Source of the DNA: Clostridiales bacterium DTU069
GTDB taxonomy: Bacteria; Bacillota; Clostridia; DSM-8532
Direction of reading: 5' to 3'
Assembly (NCBI GenBank): GCA_001512485.1
Contig: LFRV01000074.1
Location: forward strand, 102,774-160,290
Length of the DNA: 57,517 nt
In this document: one piece after another, positions 1-9,019 of the stretch
Numbering within the stretch: position 1 is the first letter of the stretch
Layout: the number at the start of each line of letters is the position of its first letter
The notes under the pieces: generated by a model
Told to the model about the DNA's origin: nothing
Seen by the model: only the letters and a program-made list of their open reading frames with translations
The model's database searches: none
Position numbers and translations under genes: made by a program

Positions 1-497
1 CACATAAGTATTATTTCATCCAAATCTCCAAGCTGGCTTATCCTGCCTAAAACCTCGGGGCAGATTGAAATATCGGCAAAACCGGATAAATCGGCTTCCG
101 TCAAGGCCTGCGCCAATGTCGGAAGAGCAAGCGACATCGCCTTTTCCCTTGACATTTTCCCCACAGTACCGGGGTGGACAACTATTCTCCCGGCACCCAT
201 CCATTCTGCTATTTGTAATGTTTTTAGTATATATTTTATGGAGTTTTCCCTTTTTTCCTCTTCAGTGCTTGCCAGGTTAATATAGTACGGTGCATGGATG
301 CTCATCCTTATCCCGGCTTTTTTTGCTTCTTCGCCGATTTTTTCAGCCGTTTCCTTCTTTATGTTCGTTCCTTTATTGCACTGGTACTCATAGGCGTTAA
401 GACCCATTTTTTTCAGCCAGCGCGGCATTTGCCACGAATGCCTGTTCCCTTCCCTGTAAAAACTATCGGAATTTCCAGAAGGGCCGAACCATACCAC
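1..497 (-). CDS. nfo: Endonuclease IV family (AP endonuclease 2), 3' part outside window
   Basis: The first 165 residues of a TIM-barrel AP endonuclease, which cuts DNA 5' of abasic sites. The start is GTG at 497, chosen because AAAAGGAG lies 8 bases upstream and the protein then opens MVWFGPSGNSDSFY, the usual start of clostridial endonuclease IV relatives. Three zinc ligands of the family are recognisable: H68 in SIHAPYYINL, H108 in VVHPG and E148 in ICPE, matching E. coli Nfo H69, H109 and E145. The gene runs off the left edge, so the remaining ligands cannot be checked. It is read on the minus strand and is downstream of the propeller gene. A sugar isomerase-like TIM barrel is less likely given GPSGNS and YYINL. 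Confidence 0.85.
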   Translation of the reverse strand, partial: MVWFGPSGNSDSFYREGNRHSWQMPRWLKKMGLNAYEYQCNKGTNIKKETAEKIGEEAKKAGIRMSIHAPYYINLASTEEEKRENSIKYILKTLQIAEWMGAGRIVVHPGTVGKMSREKAMSLALPTLAQALTEADLSGFADISICPEVLGRISQLGDLDEIILM

Positions 498-577
498 ACA
501 ACCGACTCCTTTTCATCATAAAAAAACAAATTTCCGGTACATATGCCGTCATAAATTGCGTACTCCGGTTAACAAAA

Positions 578-595
578 TGAAGCGTGCGGGCTTCA
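578..595 (-). terminator. Intrinsic terminator after the beta-propeller gene
   Basis: A perfect 6-bp stem (TGAAGC/GCTTCA) with a 6-base loop overlaps the stop codon of the beta-propeller gene. On the minus strand it is followed by TTTTGTT. The stem is short, so strength is uncertain. Confidence 0.5.
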
Positions 596-2311
596 CTTAA
601 TCCTTATTCCGAAAATTTTCCTCGCATATGAACCTACTACAACCATATCGTCAAAAATGGCAGGCGACGCTTCAACATTTCGCTCCACCGATATTGCATC
701 AAGAATTTCACCGGTTTTCGGATCAATTAAATACATATATCCGGCGGAATCACAGTATATCATATAGCTTGTGCCGTCATCCGACTTAAATAGTGTCGGC
801 GAACTCCAACCGTAATTATTCATTACTTTAGCCCATACTTCGTCGCCGGTTTCCTTGTCAACGGCAATAAGCCTTCCGCCAATCTCCGTGCCTGTCTTTG
901 CTATATTGAAAAAAACGAGGTTCGAAATATCTCCGGTACCTATTGCAGGTGTGCCGAAAAGACCGCCGTTAATTATCGTATCCTTCCAACAGCCATATGA
1001 GCGTTCCCAGATTTGCTCTCCGGTTAACGCATTAATTTTCCGTATAGTAGAATTACCGTAATTCCCCTGCCTGTCCACTTCATTTCCCGTGTACAGAAAA
1101 ACACCGTCCGCGGTTTCCTCTATAACTATTGTACTGTCCGTGTCATCTTTAAGGTTAAAGCACCATTTTGGACGAAAAGTATTTATATCGACACACTGGA
1201 GCATGCCCCCGTTATCGGCAAAGTACATAAGATCCCTGTAGATGGCCGGAGAATTCTCTATCCCGTAACTTCCTGTGAAATGGTTCGTATATCTGTATTT
1301 CGTTATATCAGGATCAATTGACAGTTCACCTTTTTCAATATCAAACTTAGTATTTAGTTTTATTTTATATACAAGCCCGTTTTCTCCGCATTGAAAGAAT
1401 GTATCGGTTTCGGCATGAACGAGCCCTGACGAATCAAACGCTCCCCAGTTCCGCGGCTGGTTCGGATCACTTCCCGGCAAAGCATATATTTCTTCCTGGT
1501 TAATCAGGTTGAAAATACGATAATAAAAGGGCGCGGATTTTCCGCTATAAAGCTTTTGAACGCCCATCCCGCAGTAAAGAATCGGATAGCCTCTCGGATC
1601 AACGACGGGTGTGCCCTTAATAGGAAAACCGATTTCTATAGGAGGCCGTGTCGGCTTACCGGTTTCAAGATCCAAAAAGTGCACTTTTCCGTCCAAAGCC
1701 GCCTGGATTACTTCCACAAGGTCCTTATCCACGAATTCGGGATAAATGTTCATTATTCTGCGTACATTTTCCGGCCAGTGTATTATAAGAGGCTGACCTG
1801 TCCAGCCAACACCCGGCCACTGCGGATCGATCAGTTCAAGCTCACCATGGCTCCATACAATTTCAAGTTTTTTTTCAATAACCTTTCTGCTTCCAAATGC
1901 AGCGCCATTTCGATGGTTATTCCCGCGAAACGTTGTTATTCCATCAACCTTGCTGTAAGATTCAGGAGAACCAAAAACGATCTCTTCTTCTCCGCTGTAA
2001 TTATTGACCGGGGTTTTGCCGGAGTAAACCTGGTATCTTACCTGCTGTCCGCTGTTATTTCCAACACTGTCAGCTACCGGGACGGGGGTGACTTCCGGAG
2101 TTGGTGTCGGCGATTGAGTCGGAATCGGCGTCGGTGACGGTGGCGGTGTTTCCGTAGGAGTTATCATTAAAGACTGGTGCGGAGTTTGCGTTGGTTTCCC
2201 ATCTTCACCGTCATTATGAAGCTTATCATAGTCCCTGTATACAAAAATAAGTATTGCCAGTAACACAACCGGCATTATCAACATCAAAACTTTTCCTTTC
2301 CTGGTTCTCAT
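593..2311 (-). CDS. Membrane-anchored PQQ-like beta-propeller protein
   Basis: A 572-residue surface protein. Residues 1-27 are a basic stretch plus one hydrophobic segment (uncleaved anchor). Residues ~38-80 are a Thr/Pro/Ser-rich linker. From ~120 on there are repeated blade motifs of the PQQ/WD40-like type (IYRDLMYFADNGG, LIAVDKETGDEVWAK, YMYLIDPKTGEIL). Such propellers bind ligands or partners and are usually not enzymes; no PQQ-dehydrogenase catalytic residues are evident. The start has GGAGGG upstream. It lies 137 bases downstream of a serine hydrolase with the same kind of linker, so the two probably act together at the cell envelope. The substrate is unknown. Confidence 0.75.
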   Translation of the reverse strand: MRTRKGKVLMLIMPVVLLAILIFVYRDYDKLHNDGEDGKPTQTPHQSLMITPTETPPPSPTPIPTQSPTPTPEVTPVPVADSVGNNSGQQVRYQVYSGKTPVNNYSGEEEIVFGSPESYSKVDGITTFRGNNHRNGAAFGSRKVIEKKLEIVWSHGELELIDPQWPGVGWTGQPLIIHWPENVRRIMNIYPEFVDKDLVEVIQAALDGKVHFLDLETGKPTRPPIEIGFPIKGTPVVDPRGYPILYCGMGVQKLYSGKSAPFYYRIFNLINQEEIYALPGSDPNQPRNWGAFDSSGLVHAETDTFFQCGENGLVYKIKLNTKFDIEKGELSIDPDITKYRYTNHFTGSYGIENSPAIYRDLMYFADNGGMLQCVDINTFRPKWCFNLKDDTDSTIVIEETADGVFLYTGNEVDRQGNYGNSTIRKINALTGEQIWERSYGCWKDTIINGGLFGTPAIGTGDISNLVFFNIAKTGTEIGGRLIAVDKETGDEVWAKVMNNYGWSSPTLFKSDDGTSYMIYCDSAGYMYLIDPKTGEILDAISVERNVEASPAIFDDMVVVGSYARKIFGIRIK

Positions 2312-2448
2312 TATAGCCCTCCATACATTTTACAGTGTCCTGAATATTGTAAGACCCGTTAGTTCCTGCTGATAAAAAATATATTTTTACGCTGCGGCTT
2401 AATTCATTAAGGGAACTGCGGGATTTCATTAATAGAACCGGGGTATAT

Positions 2449-3495
2449 TTATTTACTGTTCTTCAGATAATAATATATCCTTTTTGATATTTCGCCAATC
2501 ACATCACACGCGGCTCCGTATTCGGCGCCGTCACTCATAACGGCCAGAACATAAGGCTCATCCGCGAATATTATTCCGACATCGTTGTATACGCCGTAGC
2601 TTTCAAAAGATCCGATTTTATGCGCTACCTTTACATCTTCAGGCAAATATTTGTTAATCCTGTCGTTAAATACCGTGTTCTGCAAGTCATCTATTAAAAT
2701 GCCGGCTATTTCCGGGGACTCAATATAGAACCGGTACAGTTCTTTTGTGTAAAGCGCAATATCATAGGGGCATGAGCGATGCCTTCGCCCGTAATATATC
2801 GTCCCGCCGAGTTCCTGCATGTAATTTCTGATATTGTCAATGCCCAAAAGCCGGATAATCATGTTTATCGCGCAGTTATCGCTGTATACGATTGACAGCC
2901 TTGCGGTTTCACGCACTGTATACTCGGTGCCGTACTCAGACTTTTGAATAATGCCGGAACCGGGTTCAAAATCTTCTTCAAGATATATTAAGGTGCTCTC
3001 CGGATCGATTTCCCCGGAGGCTATTTTTTTATATAAAAGAAGGTTCATCGGCAGTTTTGTGGTGGATGCCGCTACAAACTCATCCTTGTCGTTAATGCCG
3101 AACTCATCTCCGTTGACAAGGTTAATAAAATACATACCGTACTTGGCCGACTGCTGGGAAATATATTCCTCAATCTCCTTTTTTAATGCCTCCATATCCC
3201 TTGGAAAAGGAGTGGGTGCCGGCGTTGGCGAGGGTGTTTGCGTCGGAATTTGTGTAGGTTCCTTTTGAAGCATACCGGTGGGTGTAACAGCGTCTGCTTC
3301 ATTTTCCATATGTTCAGACGCGTCTCCGTTCGGATTTGTTCCTTCAGGCGGAGTAATAACGGTTACATCCCTGCCGTCTGTCTCCGTTCTGTCATTCATC
3401 TGCAAAATTGCAACAAATGCAAGAGCCGCAAGTATTACTGAAAAGAGTATTATCTTAACCGTATTGCTTTTTTTATGCCTGTTGGATTTAATCAT
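2449..3495 (-). CDS. Membrane-anchored class A beta-lactamase-like serine hydrolase
   Basis: A 348-residue protein with an N-terminal membrane segment (residues ~13-32), a Thr/Pro-rich linker (~80-98) and a penicillin-recognising serine hydrolase domain. The catalytic triad of motifs is present: S144-T-T-K147, S205-D-N207, and K293-I-G295 in place of KTG. The Ile in the third motif and the tethered design argue against a secreted resistance enzyme; a peptidoglycan-related peptidase or esterase is equally possible. No Shine-Dalgarno lies at the normal distance; the nearest, GGAGG, is 30 bases upstream across a small hairpin. Probably cotranscribed with the following beta-propeller gene. Confidence 0.8.
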   Translation of the reverse strand: MIKSNRHKKSNTVKIILFSVILAALAFVAILQMNDRTETDGRDVTVITPPEGTNPNGDASEHMENEADAVTPTGMLQKEPTQIPTQTPSPTPAPTPFPRDMEALKKEIEEYISQQSAKYGMYFINLVNGDEFGINDKDEFVAASTTKLPMNLLLYKKIASGEIDPESTLIYLEEDFEPGSGIIQKSEYGTEYTVRETARLSIVYSDNCAINMIIRLLGIDNIRNYMQELGGTIYYGRRHRSCPYDIALYTKELYRFYIESPEIAGILIDDLQNTVFNDRINKYLPEDVKVAHKIGSFESYGVYNDVGIIFADEPYVLAVMSDGAEYGAACDVIGEISKRIYYYLKNSK

Positions 3496-3504
3496 TTGTA
3501 TCGT

Positions 3505-3520
3505 ACAGGAAAGATCCTGT
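3505..3520 (-). promoter_or_regulatory. Hairpin between Shine-Dalgarno and start codon of the serine hydrolase
   Basis: ACAGGA and TCCTGT form a perfect 6-bp stem around a 4-base loop. It sits between a good GGAGG (3526-3530) and the ATG at 3495. Folding would bring the ribosome-binding site to about 14 bases from the start. Confidence 0.4.
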
Positions 3521-3770
3521 TTATTCCTCCCTTCCGCAAACGATAAGCGTTTGCATCATTTTCACAGTTTTATTCTCCGCTACCGTTAAATTATATTACC
3601 TTTACGCTTATAAGTCTACTCCGGATTAACCGAAAAATCCGATTTATGCCTGATGCTGTTCGCACGCACAATATCAATGAAGGCTATAAAAACTGCGTCC
3701 GGGTAAGAACCTTAATTATGATTATTGCCGAATAAAACTATTACCCAAGATATTTTTTTGTAGCTTTAAA
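3521..3770. other. Divergent intergenic region
   Basis: Gap between the serine hydrolase (minus) and the LytTR regulator (plus). It is AT-rich and should carry the promoters of both units. I see no gene and no clear promoter pair; the only structures I support are the hairpin near 3505 and the inverted repeat at 3771. Confidence 0.4.
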
Positions 3771-3791
3771 CCATTTTTTATTATAAAATGG
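3771..3791 (+). promoter_or_regulatory. Inverted repeat upstream of the LytTR regulator
   Basis: CCATTTT and AAAATGG form a perfect 7-bp inverted repeat around a 7-base spacer, about 140 bases before the regulator start. It could be an operator or an RNA hairpin; its AT-rich sequence makes chance possible. Confidence 0.3.
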
Positions 3792-3928
3792 AAAAAGAAC
3801 ACATTATTTTTTCGGATTTGGCTGCATCCGGTATGCAATATATTGCTGATAGTCCATTTTTACATAATTACAATAATTATATTAAGCCTTTAAACAAAAT
3901 ATACATTAGGAGATTTATGGGAGGAAAA

Positions 3929-4678
3929 ATGTATAATTTTGTTATTTGTGAGGATAATCCGAATACAGCGGCGATAATTAAGAACTTTATAACCGAGTGT
4001 ATCGCAAAGAAAAACATAGACTGCCACATCCATCTGTTCCAGGACAATTTTGAGAAAGTTATTGATTTCGCAGAGGCAAATCTCGGCCATATTAATGTCT
4101 ATTTCATGGATATAATACTTAACCAGGAAAACGCATCCGGCCTTACACTGGCGAGACAAATACGAAAAATAGACATTATGGCTTATATAATCTTCATAAC
4201 ATCGCATCCTGAATTAAGCCTTAAAGTTTTTCAATACAAACTTAGAGCTCTTGACTATATCTATAAACAGGACGAGAATATTCAAAAAAGGATACAGGAG
4301 TGCATAGATACGATCTTAAGGGAAATTGTCAAACTGGGAAATGTCGATGTGACAAAGCAGATAACACTGAAGAGCTATAATAATTTCTATACCGTAAAGC
4401 TTAACGATATTATGTATTTTGAAACGAGGCCGGGCTCAAGAATGCTCCACTGCGTTCTTAAAAATGGTACCTGCATAGAGTTTTACGACACAATGAAATC
4501 GTTGATAAAACATTTGGACAGCCGTTTTTATCAATGTCACCGTTCATTTATCATTAATATCCGGCAAATTAAAAAACTCGGAGGAAGCCGGTATTATTCT
4601 GTTGTTATGAATGACGGAAAGGTTTGCGACGTTTCGAAGCAGAAGTGGAAGGAGCTGGTAAACCGTGTTCGCTCCTGA
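3929..4678 (+). CDS. LytTR-family response regulator (AgrA-like)
   Basis: A 249-residue two-component response regulator. The receiver domain (1-~125) has the acidic pair E8-D9 and a phosphoacceptor D61 in VYFMDIIL. The C-terminal half (~150-245) is a LytTR DNA-binding domain (MYFETRPGSRMLHCVL, FYQCHRSFIINIRQI). The start is ambiguous: ATG at 3929 follows GGGAGG with 4 bases between, and an in-frame ATG at 3917 follows AGGAG at the same distance. I prefer 3929 because the receiver begins there. The frame is open back to 3788 but that extension looks untranslated. The 3' end overlaps the next gene by 14 bases, so it pairs with the adjacent histidine kinase. Confidence 0.9.
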   Translation: MYNFVICEDNPNTAAIIKNFITECIAKKNIDCHIHLFQDNFEKVIDFAEANLGHINVYFMDIILNQENASGLTLARQIRKIDIMAYIIFITSHPELSLKVFQYKLRALDYIYKQDENIQKRIQECIDTILREIVKLGNVDVTKQITLKSYNNFYTVKLNDIMYFETRPGSRMLHCVLKNGTCIEFYDTMKSLIKHLDSRFYQCHRSFIINIRQIKKLGGSRYYSVVMNDGKVCDVSKQKWKELVNRVRS

Positions 4679-5981
4679 ACAAATTATAAAGGTTTTTACC
4701 GTTTCACTTATACATCTGCTTATCGTAATATACATGAATTTCAGGAATATAAAAAGGAATGGCATATGCAAAGTTCTTTTATTCAGCATCCTATTCGTTG
4801 CAAACTATGTTATCCACAGTTTAATTGAAATGCCCGGAATTAGGTTTTTCATAGTGCTTATTACTATGTCAATCATTACTAAATATATTTACCGTCTTAA
4901 TTTCTTTGAATCTTTTGCATTATCGTTAATAAGTCTTCTTATTGTCGTAGTTGGAGACTTTGGTCTTCTTTTTTTCTTTGTCAATTTCTTAAAATTTGAT
5001 TATCGCAGCCTTGATTACCCCCTGTATATAGGTATTGCCAACCTGAGTTTTCTTTTTATAACCATATTGGTTATATTTACTAAACAGCTTATTCGTGGGA
5101 AAAAATATAAATCTAAAATTAGTACCAAATTTTCCTTTTTAGGCTGTATTGTTTTTATTGTTTTTATCTGTACGCTCAACCTCTATTTCAATAAGCAGAT
5201 TATTTCCGCAAATCCGTCTACGGTAATTGTTTTTAACCTTATTGCGTTCACGATATACTTTTTTGTATGTCTGTTCCTTGTCCTTTCCTATTGTTCGGTA
5301 AATAACCAGGCTTTATTAATGGAGCAGCAGGCAAAGGAATATGAACAGCTTATTGAATATATGCAGATTATCGAAAGCCTTTATCAGGACATACGAAACC
5401 AGAAGCACGATTTTTTAAATGTTCTGTTCTCACTCAAAGGCTATATTGACAGTGGACGGCTTGAAGAACTAAAGAGCTACTATTACAACTCTATTCTGAA
5501 GGAGTACAGGGAAAGCCCTCAAAACCATATAGTGTCATCATTGAATTTTATTAAGCAGACCGGGTTAAAGGGCATATTGTCATATAAGCTTAACCAGGCG
5601 TTATCTATGGGGCTAAAGGTTTACGTTAATATTTTTTCGGAAGTATGGTTTAAAGATATGGATATCATAGATTTATGCAAGGTCGTAGGCATTCTTATCG
5701 ACAATGCGATCGAGGCATCTTTAGAATCCGAAATGAAAGAGCTCCATGTGGGTATTGAAACAGGTGATGGCTCCGCTTCCATAATCATTGCGAATACCTG
5801 CATTAACGAGCCGAACGTGAACCATCTTTTCAAGCGTGGGGTTTCAACGAAAGGAAAAAACAGGGGGCTGGGTTTATGCAATGTTAAAAACATATTAGCC
5901 CAATATCCATCTGTTTTTTTACAGACAACCGTGGATCAAAATTTTTTCTTCCAGGAACTGGTTTTCCCTGGCAGCGGATAA
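4665..5981 (+). CDS. GHKL-type sensor histidine kinase (AgrC-like)
   Basis: A 438-residue membrane sensor kinase. About six hydrophobic segments fill residues 7-210, then a cytoplasmic helix leads to the phosphoacceptor H248 in DIRNQKHDFLNVL. The ATPase domain has an N-box (DNAIEAS) and G-box (RGLGLCNVKNIL), typical of quorum-sensing and LytS/AgrC kinases. The start is GTG at 4665, inside the regulator gene, with AGGAG about 10 bases upstream; translational coupling is likely. Known AgrC proteins sense a cyclic peptide, but no agrB or agrD is within 20 kb, so the ligand is unknown. Confidence 0.9.
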   Translation: MFAPEQIIKVFTVSLIHLLIVIYMNFRNIKRNGICKVLLFSILFVANYVIHSLIEMPGIRFFIVLITMSIITKYIYRLNFFESFALSLISLLIVVVGDFGLLFFFVNFLKFDYRSLDYPLYIGIANLSFLFITILVIFTKQLIRGKKYKSKISTKFSFLGCIVFIVFICTLNLYFNKQIISANPSTVIVFNLIAFTIYFFVCLFLVLSYCSVNNQALLMEQQAKEYEQLIEYMQIIESLYQDIRNQKHDFLNVLFSLKGYIDSGRLEELKSYYYNSILKEYRESPQNHIVSSLNFIKQTGLKGILSYKLNQALSMGLKVYVNIFSEVWFKDMDIIDLCKVVGILIDNAIEASLESEMKELHVGIETGDGSASIIIANTCINEPNVNHLFKRGVSTKGKNRGLGLCNVKNILAQYPSVFLQTTVDQNFFFQELVFPGSG

Positions 5982-5995
5982 CCTCGAGAACCTGT

Positions 5996-6032
5996 TCCGA
6001 TTTATCGGGGCAATTTGCCGAGATATATCGGA
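5996..6032 (+). other. Hairpin downstream of the kinase gene
   Basis: TCCGAT/ATCGGA, TATC/GATA and GGCA/TGCC nest into one imperfect stem 15 bases after the kinase stop. There is no U-tract, so it may be an mRNA 3' stabiliser rather than an intrinsic terminator. The rest of the gap to 6342 is AT-rich and shows no convincing gene. Confidence 0.35.
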
Positions 6033-6342
6033 TTATAGAAGCAGTGATGCGTTTTGCCAATACAATCACCACCTGAAAAGCATAAACATTCTGTACCCTT
6101 ATATGCAATGTGGGGGGCTGGGTACGGAATGTCATGCCGTAAATCTATTTTAAACGGATTTATTTTCTAATTCAATGGCTTTGGGATATAAAGCATGAAA
6201 TTTGGCATAAAGAGACTATTACTAACATTTCACGCAAATAAAAATGCTTTTTTTGCAAAATATGTTCTAAAATATACTATAATATGGTATAATTGTAAGC
6301 TCATTAAATTGCAAATAAAGCAGAATCGTTTAATACAGGCTT

Positions 6343-7635
<1,293 letters not shown>

Positions 7636-7674
7636 TTATAGCTCACGTTTTTTATCATATTGCCATAGACAAAA

Positions 7675-7699
7675 GAGGGGACGATATCCTCATCCCCTC
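7675..7699 (-). terminator. Terminator-like hairpin between rpmA and obg
   Basis: A 7-bp stem GAGGGGA/TCCCCTC, read on the minus strand, is followed by TTTTGTC. It lies 14 bases after the rpmA stop and may separate abundant L21/L27 transcripts from weaker obg expression by partial termination. Confidence 0.55.
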
Positions 7700-7713
7700 A
7701 GCAACTAAATTAC

Positions 7714-7992
7714 TTAATCGGTAACAATACTCACTTTCTTTTTGTTTTTTCCCATTCTTTCAAATTTTACAACACCGCTGGCCAACGCAAACAATGTATC
7801 GTCACCGCCAATTCCGACATTTTTTCCGGGATGAATTTTCGTACCCCTCTGCCGGACGAGTATATTCCCGGCCTTTACAAACTGACCATCGCCTCTTTTT
7901 ACACCCAGGCGTTTAGATTCACTGTCACGTCCGTTTTTTGTACTTCCTACACCTTTTTTATGCGCGAAAAACTGTAAATTTACCTTTATCAC
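7714..7992 (-). CDS. rpmA: 50S ribosomal protein L27
   Basis: A 92-residue L27, which reaches the peptidyl-transferase centre. It has the Firmicutes N-terminal extension MIKVNLQFF that is removed before AHKKGVGS; the cut falls between F9 and A10 and is made by Prp, the product of the gene just upstream. The core ([32 protein letters not shown]) is canonical. The start is GTG with AAGGAGG upstream, three bases after prp ends, so translation is coupled. Confidence 0.98.
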   Translation of the reverse strand: MIKVNLQFFAHKKGVGSTKNGRDSESKRLGVKRGDGQFVKAGNILVRQRGTKIHPGKNVGIGGDDTLFALASGVVKFERMGKNKKKVSIVTD

Positions 7993-7995
7993 GGT

Positions 7996-8328
7996 TTACA
8001 CCTCCTTATACCGGATGCGGATATACTGCCCGTATTCCGCCTCGATTTGCTTAAGCCCGATCACCATTGTCCTTAATATAATATCCGCGGTAATAAGCTG
8101 CTCGGCGGTAAGGTTATCCGGAATAAAACAGGAAATATATTCCCTGTCCTTTTCCTCAAAGTTCCTGAAACCGGCCAGCTCAATCATTCCTCCAAGAGCC
8201 GTATAAACAACGGCCGATACGGCCGAACAGACAATATCCTTTCCGGAGCTGTCGTAACCCGCATGGCCCCGGACCTTAAAACCCCGGATCTTTCCGTCGT
8301 TATCTCGATAAAATTCAGCAATGATCAT
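7996..8328 (-). CDS. prp: Ribosomal-processing cysteine protease Prp
   Basis: A 110-residue cysteine protease of the YsxB family. The catalytic pair is visible as H22 (GHAGY) and C34 (DIVCSAVS). In Firmicutes it trims the N-terminal extension of L27, which is encoded by the next gene and carries the expected cleavage site. It begins one base after the rplU stop. Length and motifs match the family throughout. Confidence 0.95.
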   Translation of the reverse strand: MIIAEFYRDNDGKIRGFKVRGHAGYDSSGKDIVCSAVSAVVYTALGGMIELAGFRNFEEKDREYISCFIPDNLTAEQLITADIILRTMVIGLKQIEAEYGQYIRIRYKEV

Positions 8329-8329
8329 A

Positions 8330-8641
8330 TTACGCGTTTATCTTTTCAATTTGAACTTTAGTATACGGTTGTCTGTGTCCCTGTTTTTTTCTATAACCCT
8401 TTTTCGGCTTATATTTAAAAACAGTAATTTTCTTTCCTTTTCCATGGCCGAGCACCTTTGCGTCTACGGAAGCCCCGTCGACGAATGGTGTCCCAAAAGT
8501 CAAATCTTTATCGTCTGAGACAGCAAGCACTTTGTCAAAAACAACGGTTTGCTCTTCATCCGCGGAAATTTTTTCAACAAACAGCACATCGCCTTCTCTT
8601 ACTTTGTACTGCTTGCCTCCCGTTTCAATTATTGCGTACAT
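8330..8641 (-). CDS. rplU: 50S ribosomal protein L21
   Basis: A 103-residue L21, a 23S rRNA-binding protein. The ATG at 8641 gives the canonical start [14 protein letters not shown]; the frame extends 33 codons further upstream, but that part is the leader. The C-terminus ([21 protein letters not shown]) fits the rRNA-binding end. A GGAGGAGG lies 12 bases upstream inside a GGTACC self-pairing structure, consistent with translational control. First gene of the L21-Prp-L27-Obg operon. Confidence 0.98.
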   Translation of the reverse strand: MYAIIETGGKQYKVREGDVLFVEKISADEEQTVVFDKVLAVSDDKDLTFGTPFVDGASVDAKVLGHGKGKKITVFKYKPKKGYRKKQGHRQPYTKVQIEKINA

Positions 8642-8728
8642 TATTAATTGGTACCTCCTCCATCCTATCTCGCCGTTAAAGGTACCGGAAAAACCGGATT
8701 TAAAACCCTTCCACGAGCGGTCGCCGTT
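8642..8728 (-). promoter_or_regulatory. Probable ribosomal protein L21 leader
   Basis: The 5' UTR of rplU. Two GGTACC copies, one just upstream and one adjoining the GGAGGAGG site, can pair and hide the ribosome-binding site. CCGCTCG near the 5' end and CGGCGAG before the Shine-Dalgarno may form the closing helix. Autoregulatory L21 leaders are known in Firmicutes; assignment here is by position and appearance, not by a covariance model. Confidence 0.55.
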
Positions 8729-8730
8729 AC

Positions 8731-8759
8731 ATTTTAGCACAGCTTTTTCGGCGTGTCAA
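8731..8759 (-). promoter_or_regulatory. Sigma-A promoter of the rplU operon
   Basis: TTGACA (8754-8759) and TAAAAT (8731-8736) are separated by exactly 17 bases on the minus strand. Transcription would begin near 8725 and produce the L21 leader. Confidence 0.85.
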
Positions 8760-8875
8760 CTTTCGTTGTCATATTTGTATCAGCATTGCAAAATGCAGTG
8801 TTATAACATATACTGCCCCCGGTTTTGCCAAGCGAAAATCTTATGAATTTCTTAATTTCATGGTGTAATAACCTC

Positions 8876-8908
8876 ACCCGTTACCGAAATCACAGATTTC
8901 GAACGGGT
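8876..8908 (+). other. Strong hairpin between rplU and hexokinase
   Basis: ACCCGTT/AACGGGT and GAAATC/GATTTC form a two-part stem with a 3-base loop and a small 3:1 internal bulge. There is no U-tract on either strand. It could be a boundary element, a small RNA or a weak terminator. Confidence 0.4.
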
Positions 8909-8932
8909 ACCCGAGAGAACATTGTATTATGG

Positions 8933-8963
8933 ATTTATTCAGCCTATATCCGACTGAATAAAT
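8933..8963 (+). promoter_or_regulatory. Perfect 10-bp inverted repeat at the hexokinase promoter
   Basis: ATTTATTCAG and CTGAATAAAT flank an 11-base spacer. The repeat covers the -35 area of a promoter whose TATAAT is at 8970-8975 and has a poor -35. This geometry fits a repressor or activator site for the hexokinase gene. Confidence 0.55.
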
Positions 8964-8969
8964 TTATGG

Positions 8970-8975
8970 TATAAT
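8970..8975 (+). promoter_or_regulatory. Probable -10 box of the hexokinase gene
   Basis: Perfect TATAAT, 44 bases before the start codon. No good -35 is found 16-18 bases upstream, so an activator may be needed. Confidence 0.5.
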
Positions 8976-9019
8976 AAGTAAGCTGAATTAATATTTTGCA
9001 GTGAAGGGATAGTATTAAC

